From NCBI RefSeq assembly GCF_011038845.1, contig NZ_JAAKDW010000005.1:62001-126000 (forward strand): a stretch of DNA of 64,000 nt, in the 5' to 3' direction. The translations under genes were made by a program, and so were the position numbers. The notes below the pieces were generated by a model. The model was not told the DNA's origin and made no database searches. It saw nothing but the letters and a program-made list of their open reading frames with translations. Shown piece after piece: positions 21,846-30,905 of this stretch. The DNA is from Enterococcus sp. ZJ1622. Lineage in GTDB: Bacteria > Bacillota > Bacilli > Lactobacillales > Enterococcaceae. Numbering within the stretch: the first letter of the stretch is position 1; each line of letters starts with the position of its first letter.

Positions 21846-22987
21846 CACATCTCACTCCCACTTGCTAACACTTCGTATACTTCGCTCATTTGATGAGCAA
21901 CACGTTCTTTACTAAAATGTTGGATACTTTCATAAGCATTTTTCGAATAGGTCTCTACTGGCAATTTGCCAGAAAAAAATCTTTTCAAAATCTCATCCAA
22001 CTCCTCAGTGTTCCTGACATCGAACAATTCGCCATTTTGTTTATTCGTAATCAGATCTCGATTCCCTCGAATATTTGATGCAACAATCGGTGTGCCTACG
22101 CACATCGCTTCCATTACTGAGACAGGGAGACCTTCTCGATAAGATGGAAAGAGAAATAAATCTGTATCACTTAGAATTGAAGGGATTTCTTTCGTATAAC
22201 CTAATAACAACACATTTTTTTCCAATGATAATTCCTTTATTCGTTGCTCTAACTTTTTTCTTTGTTTGCCTTCTCCACAAATAACGTAGAGAAAGGGTGA
22301 ATTGATTTCTTTGACGATTCTTCCTAAAGACTCAATTACAGCGATATGGTTCTTATTTTTATTTAGTTCACCGATTGACGTAAGCACTATCAATTCTTCC
22401 GGAAGAGAATATCGCTCTTTGAAATTACCAGTAGCACAATGGAACTTATCTATATCTACCCCGACACCGTTGACAAGCCTGATTTGTTTGCTGCGAAAAG
22501 TTTTACACCTATCATAATCTTCTTTATTTATCACAAGAAGAAAATCAGTATACCGAGAAAGATATTTTTCTATCGGATAAAAAAGGAGCCAGTTTTTTAT
22601 AGGAGCCCCTTTAAAAAAATGGAATCCATGCGCTTGATAGAGAATTTTTGTTCCTTTTTTTCGTAATTTTGCAGCCGCAAATCTCGTCAATAGCCCCCCA
22701 ACTGGTGTATTACAATGAATAATGTCAAAATTAGTTTTTTTAATCACTTTTTTCAGCTCAATATACGCTTTTACTAGATTAGGAGAGAAAGGATTTCTAG
22801 GAAAGTTAATATCGTGATACACATCACAATTAGGAATATCAAGGGAATTTTTCGGGTCAAAATCATTTTTAGCTGCCACATGGACTTCATAACCTAAGTC
22901 CTTGAAAATTTTGATATTATTTAAATGAAAAGTATTAATATGCGTCTTGACAACTGTTGCTACAAATAGAATTTTTTTTATTTTCAT
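21845..22987 (-). CDS. Family 4 (GT-B) glycosyltransferase
   Basis: A 380-residue retaining transferase. The N-terminal domain begins KKILFVATVVKTHINTFH. The C-terminal donor-binding domain has the EX7E motif in YREGLPVSVMEAMCVGTP. Related proteins such as CapM and EpsD add the second sugar of the repeat unit. It overlaps or abuts wzy. The gap upstream to wzb (22988-23167) is 180 bases of AT-rich DNA with no gene that I can see. Confidence 0.88.
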   Translation of the reverse strand: MKIKKILFVATVVKTHINTFHLNNIKIFKDLGYEVHVAAKNDFDPKNSLDIPNCDVYHDINFPRNPFSPNLVKAYIELKKVIKKTNFDIIHCNTPVGGLLTRFAAAKLRKKGTKILYQAHGFHFFKGAPIKNWLLFYPIEKYLSRYTDFLLVINKEDYDRCKTFRSKQIRLVNGVGVDIDKFHCATGNFKERYSLPEELIVLTSIGELNKNKNHIAVIESLGRIVKEINSPFLYVICGEGKQRKKLEQRIKELSLEKNVLLLGYTKEIPSILSDTDLFLFPSYREGLPVSVMEAMCVGTPIVASNIRGNRDLITNKQNGELFDVRNTEELDEILKRFFSGKLPVETYSKNAYESIQHFSKERVAHQMSEVYEVLASGSEM

Positions 22988-23167
22988 TTATTTGCTCCAT
23001 CTCCACTAACGATTAAGTTTTTCATCTTATTTTTAGTCTGACTGGTTCATTGAAGATTCTTTGTCTTTTCCAATCAAACAAGAGGACAGAGAACCTTTTT
23101 CTTATATACATATATAAATTTCCATCAATTCTGTTTACTTTACGTATTACTTATGTAGTTATCCATT

Positions 23168-23908
23168 TTATGGCATTGCCATATATCTGGCTGCTCTACA
23201 CACATCCCCATTGATCACATTTCTGCACGTCTTATCCATTCGTTCAATTACTTCTTGTCCGTATTTCTTCCTGATTATTTTGTATGCTTCTTTCATATGA
23301 AAGTCTCGATTTTTCCTTGCATGGGCATCAGAAGCTACCATTTGAACAAGTTGGTGCGTTATCAACTCTTCACTTAATTTTTGGATCTTTTTTCCATATA
23401 TCCCTACTAAGCTCGGAGCGGTCAACTGCGCCAAGCATCCCATATTCAAGTATGGCAGCAGTTGATTAGGATTTTCTTGAAATCCGCGATTTCGTTCGGG
23501 ATGAACAATAATCGGGATGATTCCTTTTTTTCGAAGTTCGTAAAAAAGGGATTCCGTAAAGGCAGGGATCTCATTTGATGGCAATTCTGCGAGCAGATAG
23601 CGATCTTCCACATCTGCAAAGAGAATATTCTCTTGTTCTATCTCTTCGATCAGCCGACTATGAATGCGTACTTCTTGCCCTTCGAATAGCGTCAGTGGCA
23701 ACTTCCGTTCGTCCAACACTTTTTGAAGTTTTGGCACTGCTGCCAAGACTTCAGCTTTTGGATTTTGAAAATGCTGGTTATGATGCGGTGTACATAAGAT
23801 ATGAGTGATTCCTTGTCGGACAGCTTCTTCAGCCATTTCAACGGACTCTTTGAGGTTTTGTGCTCCATCATCTAGACTAGGTAGGATATGGCAATGCAAA
23901 TCGATCAC
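23168..23908 (-). CDS. wzb: Tyrosine-protein phosphatase of the CpsB/Wzb PHP family
   Basis: A manganese-dependent phosphatase of the PHP fold that dephosphorylates the Wze kinase and so regulates polymer length and export. The 246 residues contain the metal motifs MIDLHCHILPSLDDG at the start, CTPHHN, IIVHPERN and ASDAHARKNRDF. The start is GTG at 23906-23908, ten bases after AAAGGAG. It lies directly after wze, as in pneumococcal cps loci. Confidence 0.93.
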   Translation of the reverse strand: MIDLHCHILPSLDDGAQNLKESVEMAEEAVRQGITHILCTPHHNQHFQNPKAEVLAAVPKLQKVLDERKLPLTLFEGQEVRIHSRLIEEIEQENILFADVEDRYLLAELPSNEIPAFTESLFYELRKKGIIPIIVHPERNRGFQENPNQLLPYLNMGCLAQLTAPSLVGIYGKKIQKLSEELITHQLVQMVASDAHARKNRDFHMKEAYKIIRKKYGQEVIERMDKTCRNVINGDVCRAARYMAMP

Positions 23909-23922
23909 GTTGACGCACTCCT

Positions 23923-24615
23923 TTACTGATAATAATAATAATTCAGTTCATGATTGCTTTGAGCTCCATTGTAAACAACACCAAGGATGTTCGCTTTTGC
24001 GATATTCAATAGCTCTTTTGCTTTCATTAGTTCCTGTTTTTTCGTTTTCCGCTCTCTGATAACTAATAAGGTACCATCGGTTTTTGCAGCCAAGATTTGA
24101 GCATCCGTCACAGTAGCTACCGGTGGCATGTCAAATATGATCAAATCATACACTTCTTTTAATTGTTCAGTTAGTTCTTCCATTCTCTTAGATGCCAACA
24201 TTTCGGATGGGTTAGGCGGCTTAGGCCCACTAGTCATAAGCCACAGATTTTCTACATTGCTTTTTGTTATATATTCACTGACTTGACTTTCCTTATCCTT
24301 ATTACCTAAGAGATTACTCAATCCCATCACATTCGGTAACTGGAACGTCAAAGCAACACTCGGCTTTCGAAGATCTGCATCAACAAGCAGGACCTTTTTC
24401 CCACTGTTGGCAAAGACAACTGCTAGATTTGCAGCGGTTGTCGACTTGCCTTCTCCAGGACCCGAGGAAGTGACAACGACCGTATTCAGTTCATGATCCA
24501 CCGCACTGAATTGGATATTGGAACGTATCGTCCGATATTGCTCAGAAATCACAGCATTTTGATCCGCTACAGTGACTAGCGAAATAGGCATGATAGTACT
24601 TTTTTTCTTTTTCAT
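23923..24615 (-). CDS. wze: Tyrosine-protein kinase of the CpsD/Wze family
   Basis: A cytoplasmic BY-kinase working with Wzd. The 230 residues have Walker A SGPGEGKSTTAANLA, Walker A' LLVDADLRKP and Walker B LIIFDMPP. A C-terminal tyrosine cluster (YYYYQ) is the autophosphorylation tail. The start MKKKKSTIM is preceded by AAGGAG. An upstream ATG in frame would overlap wzd and lacks a site. Confidence 0.94.
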   Translation of the reverse strand: MKKKKSTIMPISLVTVADQNAVISEQYRTIRSNIQFSAVDHELNTVVVTSSGPGEGKSTTAANLAVVFANSGKKVLLVDADLRKPSVALTFQLPNVMGLSNLLGNKDKESQVSEYITKSNVENLWLMTSGPKPPNPSEMLASKRMEELTEQLKEVYDLIIFDMPPVATVTDAQILAAKTDGTLLVIRERKTKKQELMKAKELLNIAKANILGVVYNGAQSNHELNYYYYQ

Positions 24616-24625
24616 CTTGATCTCC

Positions 24626-25402
24626 TTATATTCGATTTCTGGAACGTCTGCTGATACGGGCATCTTCTTCCTCAATAAAAGTCGGTACCGTCTCGATCAA
24701 TCGTCCTTTTTCCAATTCTTTACTGCTCATCTCATTGATCGTTCCTATCATTGGCAATCCCAGTTCTTCGATAGCAAATCGTTCATCCTTTACTGTTTTG
24801 TCTAGCAGTTCGATCAAAAAAGTCAGTCCGATTCCGATGACCAATCCCAAGAGAGCTCCGATTACCGCATTCAATTTATTATTAGGTGATACAGGTACAG
24901 GAATGCTTTGGGCATCCGAGGTGATCGTCACTTTGTTCACATCCAGAACATCCGTGGCTTTTTCCTTGAAAACAGCAGCGGTCAGATTAGCAATATCTGC
25001 TGCTTCATCAGGATTGTTCGTTGTTGCTTTGATTTGGAACATTTGTGAGTTTTGGGATTGTTCTACGCTGACGATCCCTTTCAGTTGGCTTTTATTCAAC
25101 TGGAGATGGAAATCTGTTTCCAATTGTTGCTGCACATCATTCAACACTACGTCACCCATGATCATATCTTTATATGTATTGATCAAAAGGACATTTGCGT
25201 TGACATCCGCCTGCAAGTTCGTATTGGCTCCATCACTTTTCGATTGGACAATCAATTCTGCTGATGAGCTGAATTTCGGTGTAATCAAAAAGAAAGTTAC
25301 ACCAGAAGCTAGAGCCAGACCTGCTAGTGTTACAATAAGGATCAGCAATAATCTTTTTCTCAAAATCCCAAAAATTTCTCCTAAGTTCATCGTCTCTTCC
25401 AT
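24626..25402 (-). CDS. wzd: Chain-length determinant / kinase activator of the CpsC/Wzd family
   Basis: A membrane protein controlling chain length and activating Wze. The 258 residues start METMNLGEIF after the first residues. There are two membrane segments: residues about 17-40, and about 177-200, with the proline-rich stretch VPVSPNNKLNAVIGALLG just before and in the second. The Wzz domain lies between. I chose the ATG at 25400-25402, after GTGGAG. Ten bases separate it from wze. Confidence 0.92.
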   Translation of the reverse strand: MEETMNLGEIFGILRKRLLLILIVTLAGLALASGVTFFLITPKFSSSAELIVQSKSDGANTNLQADVNANVLLINTYKDMIMGDVVLNDVQQQLETDFHLQLNKSQLKGIVSVEQSQNSQMFQIKATTNNPDEAADIANLTAAVFKEKATDVLDVNKVTITSDAQSIPVPVSPNNKLNAVIGALLGLVIGIGLTFLIELLDKTVKDERFAIEELGLPMIGTINEMSSKELEKGRLIETVPTFIEEEDARISRRSRNRI

Positions 25403-25422
25403 TTTTTCTCCACTTTCTATGA

Positions 25423-26277
25423 TTAGATTCTGCGCGTGAATTTTCGTTTTCGGACTAATTCGCTGATCAGCCATAAAACAACGCCCACAACTACAGCAGT
25501 TATTCCCCACTTGATAAAAGTTAAAACAAATTCGTTCAGATAAGTCGTTAAAAAGTCATATAATGATTTCGAACGGATACCTAAATGGTCGATTTTCCGT
25601 GAAAAGTAGACAAAAAGAGGAAGTACTAAAAGCATCAGACCAGCACCACCAAACACATACGCAAAATAACGTATTGCACGATGCCAGAAACGCCCAGTCA
25701 ACGAAACGATAGCTGCTAACAACAAGAAAAAAACCGCTCCTGTAAAAATCATAATCAATGTCAGCGTTTTAGAATAACCCATAACTTTTTTTCCATAATT
25801 TAAAATATAAGGAATCTCTATATATTGGCTGAACGAATCTGCTGCCGATTGTTTCAAGCGATCGATTGCGCCTTGTGTCTCACTGGTGATCGAGTATCCT
25901 TTTTCTTTCGCGTATGTCTCAATGTTCGTCTGGATCGTCTGTTGGATCTGAGCATTTCCTTCAACTGTAAACGGAAGTTCAGTGTAGATACTCTGGATAT
26001 AACGTTCGATATTTCTTTTGACTAGGGACTGGGAAGCTGTTTCAGCTAGCACTTCTGCTGGAACATTGCTCCCCCTTCCCAGATCACCGATTGTTTCATT
26101 GATTTCTTCTGTAATTGTTTTGGAGTAATCTGCACTATTTGCCGTACTAATCATAAATTCCTGATTAAAAAGTGTCGTTTTTATCACTCCAAGGCTCAGT
26201 AAAGCAAATAAGCTGAGCGAACAAATAAATGCGAGGATCCACCTTGATGCTTTCCTCATAACTTTCCGAGTACTCAT
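25423..26277 (-). CDS. Unknown membrane protein between the sortase and wzd
   Basis: I do not recognise this 284-residue protein. It has one membrane segment near residues 13-34. About 130 outside residues follow, predicted mostly helical and Gln/Thr-rich. Three more segments (about 168-195, 203-225 and 250-275) precede a basic tail (LVRKRKFTRR). AGGGGG precedes the ATG. It lies nine bases after the sortase gene and 20 bases before wzd, so it is part of the polysaccharide operon. It could help assemble or anchor the polymer or the secreted protein. This is inference from position only. Confidence 0.6.
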   Translation of the reverse strand: MSTRKVMRKASRWILAFICSLSLFALLSLGVIKTTLFNQEFMISTANSADYSKTITEEINETIGDLGRGSNVPAEVLAETASQSLVKRNIERYIQSIYTELPFTVEGNAQIQQTIQTNIETYAKEKGYSITSETQGAIDRLKQSAADSFSQYIEIPYILNYGKKVMGYSKTLTLIMIFTGAVFFLLLAAIVSLTGRFWHRAIRYFAYVFGGAGLMLLVLPLFVYFSRKIDHLGIRSKSLYDFLTTYLNEFVLTFIKWGITAVVVGVVLWLISELVRKRKFTRRI

Positions 26278-26286
26278 AGTTTCCCC

Positions 26287-26973
26287 CTATTTATTTGGAT
26301 TAATCATCGGACCATCAATCAGATCACAAATGACAAAAAGTCGTTCGTCAGTCATCCCTAGACTATCGACTGGATAACAAGTGTAAAGCATTACTGTCGG
26401 TTTTTGTTTTTGGTCGATCAACTGACTGATTTCTCGATCATCATAACGACGAACAATGATTTTTTTTACTTGGTAAAGATAATTTGCATAAGATGTTTTG
26501 ACGCTGACGACATCTCCCACTTGGCTTCCAATCAGTAGTCCAAACTCATCTATATTGTGCCCGCCAATCAATGTGGTTCCTCTCTCTCCAGGATAGACCG
26601 ATCCCATGTATTGACCGGCGCCTTGGCGCAATATCTCGTCGGTGTCTCCATAATACAAAGGCACATCTATTTTTAACGAATCGATGATTATCTTGCCGTA
26701 TTGCTCACCGCCTTTTGGGTAGGCAATCTGGGTAGAAGATAATTCGTTATTCTCATCTTTTTTCACTTCTTTTTCTTCTATTTCTGTAAATACTTGTTGT
26801 TTTTTATCAAATTCAGGTACGTCAGATAGTAAGAATAATTGTAAAGACGAGGTCGCAAAATGGATGACAGGTTGCCCTACGATGTACATGATAGAGTAGC
26901 CGGCTGTTAAAAAAAGGATAGGAGCAAAAAATAATGCTCCTATTCTTTTCAAAAGTGTGCGTTTTTTACGCAA
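26287..26973 (-). CDS. Sortase family transpeptidase
   Basis: A membrane-anchored cysteine transpeptidase joining proteins to peptidoglycan or to each other. The 228 residues have an N-terminal basic stretch and membrane segment (about 8-30). The catalytic His is in LIGGHNIDEFG, the Cys in VMLYTCYPVDS, and the Arg in MTDERLFV. There is no C-terminal membrane anchor as in pilin (class C) sortases. The start is TTG at 26971-26973, and its reading overlaps the preceding stop (TTGCGTAA), so translation is probably coupled. A dedicated enzyme for the adjacent secreted protein is likely. Confidence 0.88.
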   Translation of the reverse strand: MRKKRTLLKRIGALFFAPILFLTAGYSIMYIVGQPVIHFATSSLQLFLLSDVPEFDKKQQVFTEIEEKEVKKDENNELSSTQIAYPKGGEQYGKIIIDSLKIDVPLYYGDTDEILRQGAGQYMGSVYPGERGTTLIGGHNIDEFGLLIGSQVGDVVSVKTSYANYLYQVKKIIVRRYDDREISQLIDQKQKPTVMLYTCYPVDSLGMTDERLFVICDLIDGPMINPNK

Positions 26974-27547
26974 GCTTTGTTTTCTTACTTATTACGAACG
27001 CACCCGCTGCGACGAATAACAATGCTCCAACTGCGATAAAACTTGAAGCAAAGCTCGCACCTGTTTGTTTCACTGCTTGTTTTGAACTGAAGGCTGGTGA
27101 AGTTGTTCCATCAGAATTTTGCACACCGAATTGGATATCTCCTTGATTCCAGCTTAGAACCACTAAGCCTAGTGCATTAGCTGCAGCTGTCACATGCTGT
27201 TGAATCTGTACGATAACATCACGTGGCAAGGCTTTGATCAAATCATCCAGTGTACTGACACCTGATAGATCGACTGTAAGAGACGTCAAAAGTGTCTTTA
27301 CCGACTGGATATTCGAAACTACTATCTCCACCTGAGCGTTTGTCAACTCATTTTGTTTCAAGTAGTTTTCAGCTTGTGTCACATCTTTCGTTGGTACAGT
27401 GAATTCTTTTTCCTGGATCCGAACGGGTTCATTCAATTCATTCAATATTCTTTGTTCGTTGTCAGAAATAGCCCCAACTGCATCAACTGGCAGCGCAAAC
27501 ATAAAAACAGTAAAAAATACAACCACATAACTAACAAGTTTTCCCAT
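26966..27547 (-). CDS. Secreted protein with a degenerate sorting signal
   Basis: A 193-residue protein with a signal peptide (about 1-25, ending near DAVGA) and a C-terminal sorting-like tail. The tail has VKQTG at 159-163, a hydrophobic segment and the positively charged end ISKKTKLA. The canonical motif would be LPxTG, but here Leu-Pro is replaced by Val-Lys. The mature domain of about 130 residues is Gln/Asn/Val-rich with no domain that I know. AGGAGG precedes the ATG. It heads the polysaccharide operon and overlaps the sortase gene. Confidence 0.7.
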   Translation of the reverse strand: MGKLVSYVVVFFTVFMFALPVDAVGAISDNEQRILNELNEPVRIQEKEFTVPTKDVTQAENYLKQNELTNAQVEIVVSNIQSVKTLLTSLTVDLSGVSTLDDLIKALPRDVIVQIQQHVTAAANALGLVVLSWNQGDIQFGVQNSDGTTSPAFSSKQAVKQTGASFASSFIAVGALLFVAAGAFVISKKTKLA

Positions 27548-27711
27548 TTATTGGACCTCCTTTTTTATTATTTGAAAAAGGGACTTCCCTTTTCCAGTGA
27601 TTTATTTGGAAAACAACAATAACACACTTTTTAATAATTATTTTCCATTTTTAATATTATCACAGACGCCAGCCTAACACAATTTATATAATAACATCTT
27701 TATTTAAAATG

Positions 27712-27741
27712 ATTATAAATAAGTAATTAGTACGAAAGCAA
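27712..27741 (-). promoter_or_regulatory. Possible promoter of the polysaccharide operon
   Basis: On the minus strand TTGCTT (27736-27741) and TATAAT (27712-27717) are 18 bases apart, about 165 bases before the first gene. A second TATAAT (27752-27757) lacks a good -35. The rest of 27548-27963 is very AT-rich and shows no gene, so a long untranslated leader is likely. Confidence 0.5.
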
Positions 27742-27884
27742 TATCAACTTTATTATAGCGCATTTTCACAACAAAAAAAGTATATTAAAAAAAATTAAAA
27801 TAACAATCATTACGTTTAGGATTCTGAAATTAAACGTTAATAAAAATCAGTTAAAAGTAACTAAAGTTATTTCTGGCTGATTAC

Positions 27885-27911
27885 AAAAAACCGGAAGCAT
27901 CCTGCTTCCGG
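27885..27911 (-). terminator. Terminator after tsaD
   Basis: CCGGAAGC and GCTTCCGG form an eight-pair stem around a five-base loop, and on the minus strand a T6 run follows. It lies about 50 bases past the tsaD stop codon. Confidence 0.9.
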
Positions 27912-27963
27912 CATAGTAAATCCTTTATTTCATTTTTTTCGATGCAGCATTTTTCAGCGGCGG

Positions 27964-28977
27964 TCAAGCCAATATTAGGCTCGGATCAGCGTTTAATTCA
28001 TACCCGGCAAAATGCTGTTTTTGCATTTCTACATGTGCTGCTGCTCCAATCATCGCTGCATTGTCTCCACACAGACGTAGCGGTGGGATGATCAGTTCGA
28101 TTTCAGGCAATTCAGCTGTCAATGCTTCTTTTAGCCCTTCTCGCAGTCCTTGGTTTGCTGCCACGCCGCCTGCAACTACCAGTTGTTTCACTGGATAAGC
28201 TTTACATGCGCGAAGCGTTTTTTCAACTAGTACATCAACGACACTGGCTTGGAAACTGGCTGCTAAATCGTTCCTGTCCAATTCCTCACCTCGCTGTTGT
28301 GCATTATGCACCAGATTGATGAAAGCACTTTTCAATCCACTAAAACTGAAATCGTAATTCGCTTCATGAATCATTGCCCGCGGAAAATGATAAGCATCTT
28401 TTCCCTTGTGTGCTAATTGATCGATTTCTTTACCGCTTGGATAACTAAGACCTAATACACGTCCGACTTTATCATAAGCTTCTCCAGCTGCATCATCTCT
28501 CGTCTCACCGATAATTTCATAGGAGCCGTCTTCTGCCATGTAAACCAGTTCCGTATGTCCCCCACTGACTAACAAGGCGATTAGCGGAAACTCGAAAGGT
28601 TTGACAAACCGTGCGGCATAAATGTGTCCTGCCATATGATTGACTGGGATCAACGGCAGGTGGTTTGCCCATGCAAATGCTTTTGCTGCTGAGATACCGA
28701 TCAGTAGCGAACCCACAAGACCAGGTCCGTAAGTAACAGCTACGGCAGACAACTGGTCGACGGACACGTTCGCTTCTGCTAGAGCATCTTCTATACATAA
28801 GGTGATTTGTTCGACATGGTGTCGACTGGCCACTTCAGGTACGACCCCGCCAAATCGTTTGTGACTGTTGATTTGTGAAGCCACGATATTCGAGAGGATC
28901 TCTGTCCCGTTTTTGACGACCGCGACACTTGTTTCATCACAACTTGATTCAACTGCCAGAATCAATTCTTCATTCAT
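27964..28977 (-). CDS. tsaD: tRNA N6-threonylcarbamoyladenosine transferase
   Basis: It places the threonylcarbamoyl group on A37 of ANN-decoding tRNAs with TsaB and TsaE. The Kae1/TsaD family motifs are present: [15 protein letters not shown] at the N-terminus, the metal-binding [18 protein letters not shown] and [12 protein letters not shown] chose [10 protein letters not shown] (ATG at 28975-28977), which has GGAG eight bases upstream. This gives 337 residues. It lies at the end of tsaB-rimI-rimI-like-tsaD. Confidence 0.96.
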   Translation of the reverse strand: MNEELILAVESSCDETSVAVVKNGTEILSNIVASQINSHKRFGGVVPEVASRHHVEQITLCIEDALAEANVSVDQLSAVAVTYGPGLVGSLLIGISAAKAFAWANHLPLIPVNHMAGHIYAARFVKPFEFPLIALLVSGGHTELVYMAEDGSYEIIGETRDDAAGEAYDKVGRVLGLSYPSGKEIDQLAHKGKDAYHFPRAMIHEANYDFSFSGLKSAFINLVHNAQQRGEELDRNDLAASFQASVVDVLVEKTLRACKAYPVKQLVVAGGVAANQGLREGLKEALTAELPEIELIIPPLRLCGDNAAMIGAAAHVEMQKQHFAGYELNADPSLILA

Positions 28978-29441
28978 TTCATCGTCTCCATTTTTAACTT
29001 TGTACACATGATCACAGCGTCTTCCGTCGGGTCATGATAATAAGATTTACGTTTTCCTAATACACGGAACTTCTCCGATTCGTACAGATGTTTCGCTACC
29101 TCATTCGATAGACGGACTTCCAGAAATACAGTGAATGTGCCCTTTTCCTTTTCCTGATCCAGTAAATAACGAAGCAAGTGACGAGCATATCCTTTTCCCT
29201 GTTCACGTGTCGAAACTGCGATATTGGTGATCTCTACTTCATCAATGATCCTCGTATAACCGATAAATCCCTGGATCGTTCCTTCTTCGAACAATAAAAG
29301 ATATTCCGTATGAGGTTGTTTGATATCTGCTAAAAACTGCTCCTTCGTCCATGGCGATCCATAGCTGTAAGCTTCTTCACTAAGTGTCCATAGTTCTTGT
29401 GCAAGTTGTTCTTGTTTGAAATCTTTTTTTTGATAAATCAA
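28974..29441 (-). CDS. GNAT acetyltransferase, RimI-like paralogue
   Basis: A 155-residue GNAT-fold N-acetyltransferase. The acetyl-CoA loop is [13 protein letters not shown], preceded by ITNIAV, and the late [26 protein letters not shown] pattern is typical of RimI. It begins with TTG at 29439-29441 with a weak ribosome site and overlaps the next gene by four bases. Immediately upstream is a second RimI-like protein, so one of the two is probably the true S18 acetyltransferase and the other has another target. Substrate unknown. Confidence 0.82.
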   Translation of the reverse strand: MIYQKKDFKQEQLAQELWTLSEEAYSYGSPWTKEQFLADIKQPHTEYLLLFEEGTIQGFIGYTRIIDEVEITNIAVSTREQGKGYARHLLRYLLDQEKEKGTFTVFLEVRLSNEVAKHLYESEKFRVLGKRKSYYHDPTEDAVIMCTKLKMETMK

Positions 29442-29447
29442 CTGTAT

Positions 29448-29990
29448 TCACTCGTTTTCTAAAATTTTGACCATATCCAGCGCATCCTCATTGTTTTCTG
29501 AATAATAGCCTTTTTTTATTCTTCTGGATTGGAATCCCAGCTTTCGATAGAGTCTCTGCGCATCCTGATTGCTCATTCGGACTTCCAACGAGAGAGTCTC
29601 ACAGCGATTTATTATAGCAAAGTTCTCGATTTCGTCAATGAGAAGGGTCCCGATGCTTTTTCGCTGATAAGACGGGATCACCGCGATATTCGTGATATGG
29701 CAATCTAACCCCAAAACTCTGGCGCCAACAAAACCGAATAACTTCTCGCCTTCAAAAATCCCTAGATACAGATTGGTGAACGGAGATTTGAGCTCTGACA
29801 AAAAGGCGCTTTTTGTCCACGGTAGCTCGCCTGCATAGACTTCCCGTTCTACATCCAGTAATTCCTTGATGTCTTCTGGCGTTAACTCTCGGAGCGAGTA
29901 TATCGCACCGATCGCTTCGATCTTTTTTTCGGCATATTCTGTTTTTTCTTGAAATAAACTTCTCGCATAAGCTTTAAATTTTTTCAACAT
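29448..29990 (-). CDS. rimI: Ribosomal protein S18 N-acetyltransferase-like protein
   Basis: A 180-residue GNAT enzyme with a basic N-terminal extension of about 35 residues. The core motifs ITNIAVIPSYQRKSIGTLL (acetyl-CoA loop) and EVRMSNQDAQRLYRKLGFQ match RimI. GGAG lies upstream of the ATG and the gene overlaps the end of tsaB. The loop reads QRKSIG rather than the usual QRxGxG, a weak departure. Co-operon with tsaB and tsaD is the standard RimI position. Confidence 0.85.
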   Translation of the reverse strand: MLKKFKAYARSLFQEKTEYAEKKIEAIGAIYSLRELTPEDIKELLDVEREVYAGELPWTKSAFLSELKSPFTNLYLGIFEGEKLFGFVGARVLGLDCHITNIAVIPSYQRKSIGTLLIDEIENFAIINRCETLSLEVRMSNQDAQRLYRKLGFQSRRIKKGYYSENNEDALDMVKILENE

Positions 29991-30693
29991 AGCTTTCCGC
30001 TCCGGGTGTATGTGTCTCCAACCATTTTTCTTCTGCTTCGACTCGTTTCAAATAACGTGGAAGAAATTGCTGGATATCAGCAGGCTGTTCTTCTTCTCCA
30101 AGCTGCGCTACAACCACTCCACTCGGGATGTCCCAAGAAGCAACAGGATTGATTTGAGCATTCGGCAAAGCTTCTTTAATTTCCAGCACAAATTTTTGAC
30201 AATCACTGCCGACAAAGTAAATCGGTTCATTTTGTTTATTTAATTGATCAAACAGCTCTTCTGAGGCAATATGTACATCTTCCAGTACTGTTTCTAACAT
30301 ATCGTTCTGCCAGCGATATGCACCTGCATACACATTTTTTCTGCGCGCGTCAAACAAAGGCACGATCAACCCCTTTATGCCGATGCAATTCGCAGCGATC
30401 GCTTTGAGGCTTGAAACACCCGTCAACTCTTTTTTCAATGTGTAAGCCATTGTTTTAGCCGTAGTCACACCGATACGTAATCCTGTATAAGAACCAGGGC
30501 CATCCGAGACAGCGATTCGATCGATCTCTTCTGGAGTCAGCTGGATATCTGTAAACAGCTGATAGATTGCAGGCATCAGTGTCACACTATGGTTTCTTTT
30601 CTTATTAGTTTGGATTTGTCCAAGGATGAGCCCATCCTTTATCACACCGACAGCTAACGTTTGATTGGCTGTATCTATTCCTAAAGTAATCAT
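29974..30693 (-). CDS. tsaB: tRNA threonylcarbamoyladenosine protein TsaB
   Basis: An inactive paralogue of TsaD that dimerises with it for t6A synthesis. The 239 residues start MITLGIDTANQTLAVGV, with the SDGPGSYTGLRIGVTTAK segment characteristic of TsaB. AAAGGA precedes the ATG. First gene of a four-gene operon, and overlaps rimI by 17 bases. Confidence 0.95.
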   Translation of the reverse strand: MITLGIDTANQTLAVGVIKDGLILGQIQTNKKRNHSVTLMPAIYQLFTDIQLTPEEIDRIAVSDGPGSYTGLRIGVTTAKTMAYTLKKELTGVSSLKAIAANCIGIKGLIVPLFDARRKNVYAGAYRWQNDMLETVLEDVHIASEELFDQLNKQNEPIYFVGSDCQKFVLEIKEALPNAQINPVASWDIPSGVVVAQLGEEEQPADIQQFLPRYLKRVEAEEKWLETHTPGAESYVEKI

Positions 30694-30850
30694 TTATTTG
30701 TTCCTTTCTGCTCTAACTGTTTTCGTCCCTTTATTGTAGCATACTTCTTTAACAGGTGAGCAAAAAACTGTAACCCAGACAAGATGAAAGAGAAAATGTC
30801 GATTTTCGCCTGACCCTTCCATCCATTCTTGCTTGTGTTTTTAAGCAAGT

Positions 30851-30884
30851 AAAAAAACTGCGCCACTATAGGTACAGTTTTTTT
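30851..30884. terminator. Terminator after galR
   Basis: A stem AAAACTG with CAGTTTT flanked by A and T runs on both strands around a 14-base loop. It lies about 20 bases past the galR stop codon and also shields tsaB. A short open frame across this region is not credible as a gene. Confidence 0.75.
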
Positions 30885-30905
30885 CATTGATTCTCGTTTT
30901 CCTTG

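Noticed and set aside
30690-30887. Possible 65-residue gene on the minus strand upstream of tsaB
   Set aside because: It runs through the A/T-rich galR terminator, has no ribosome site and overlaps the tsaB start; codon pattern is not coding-like.
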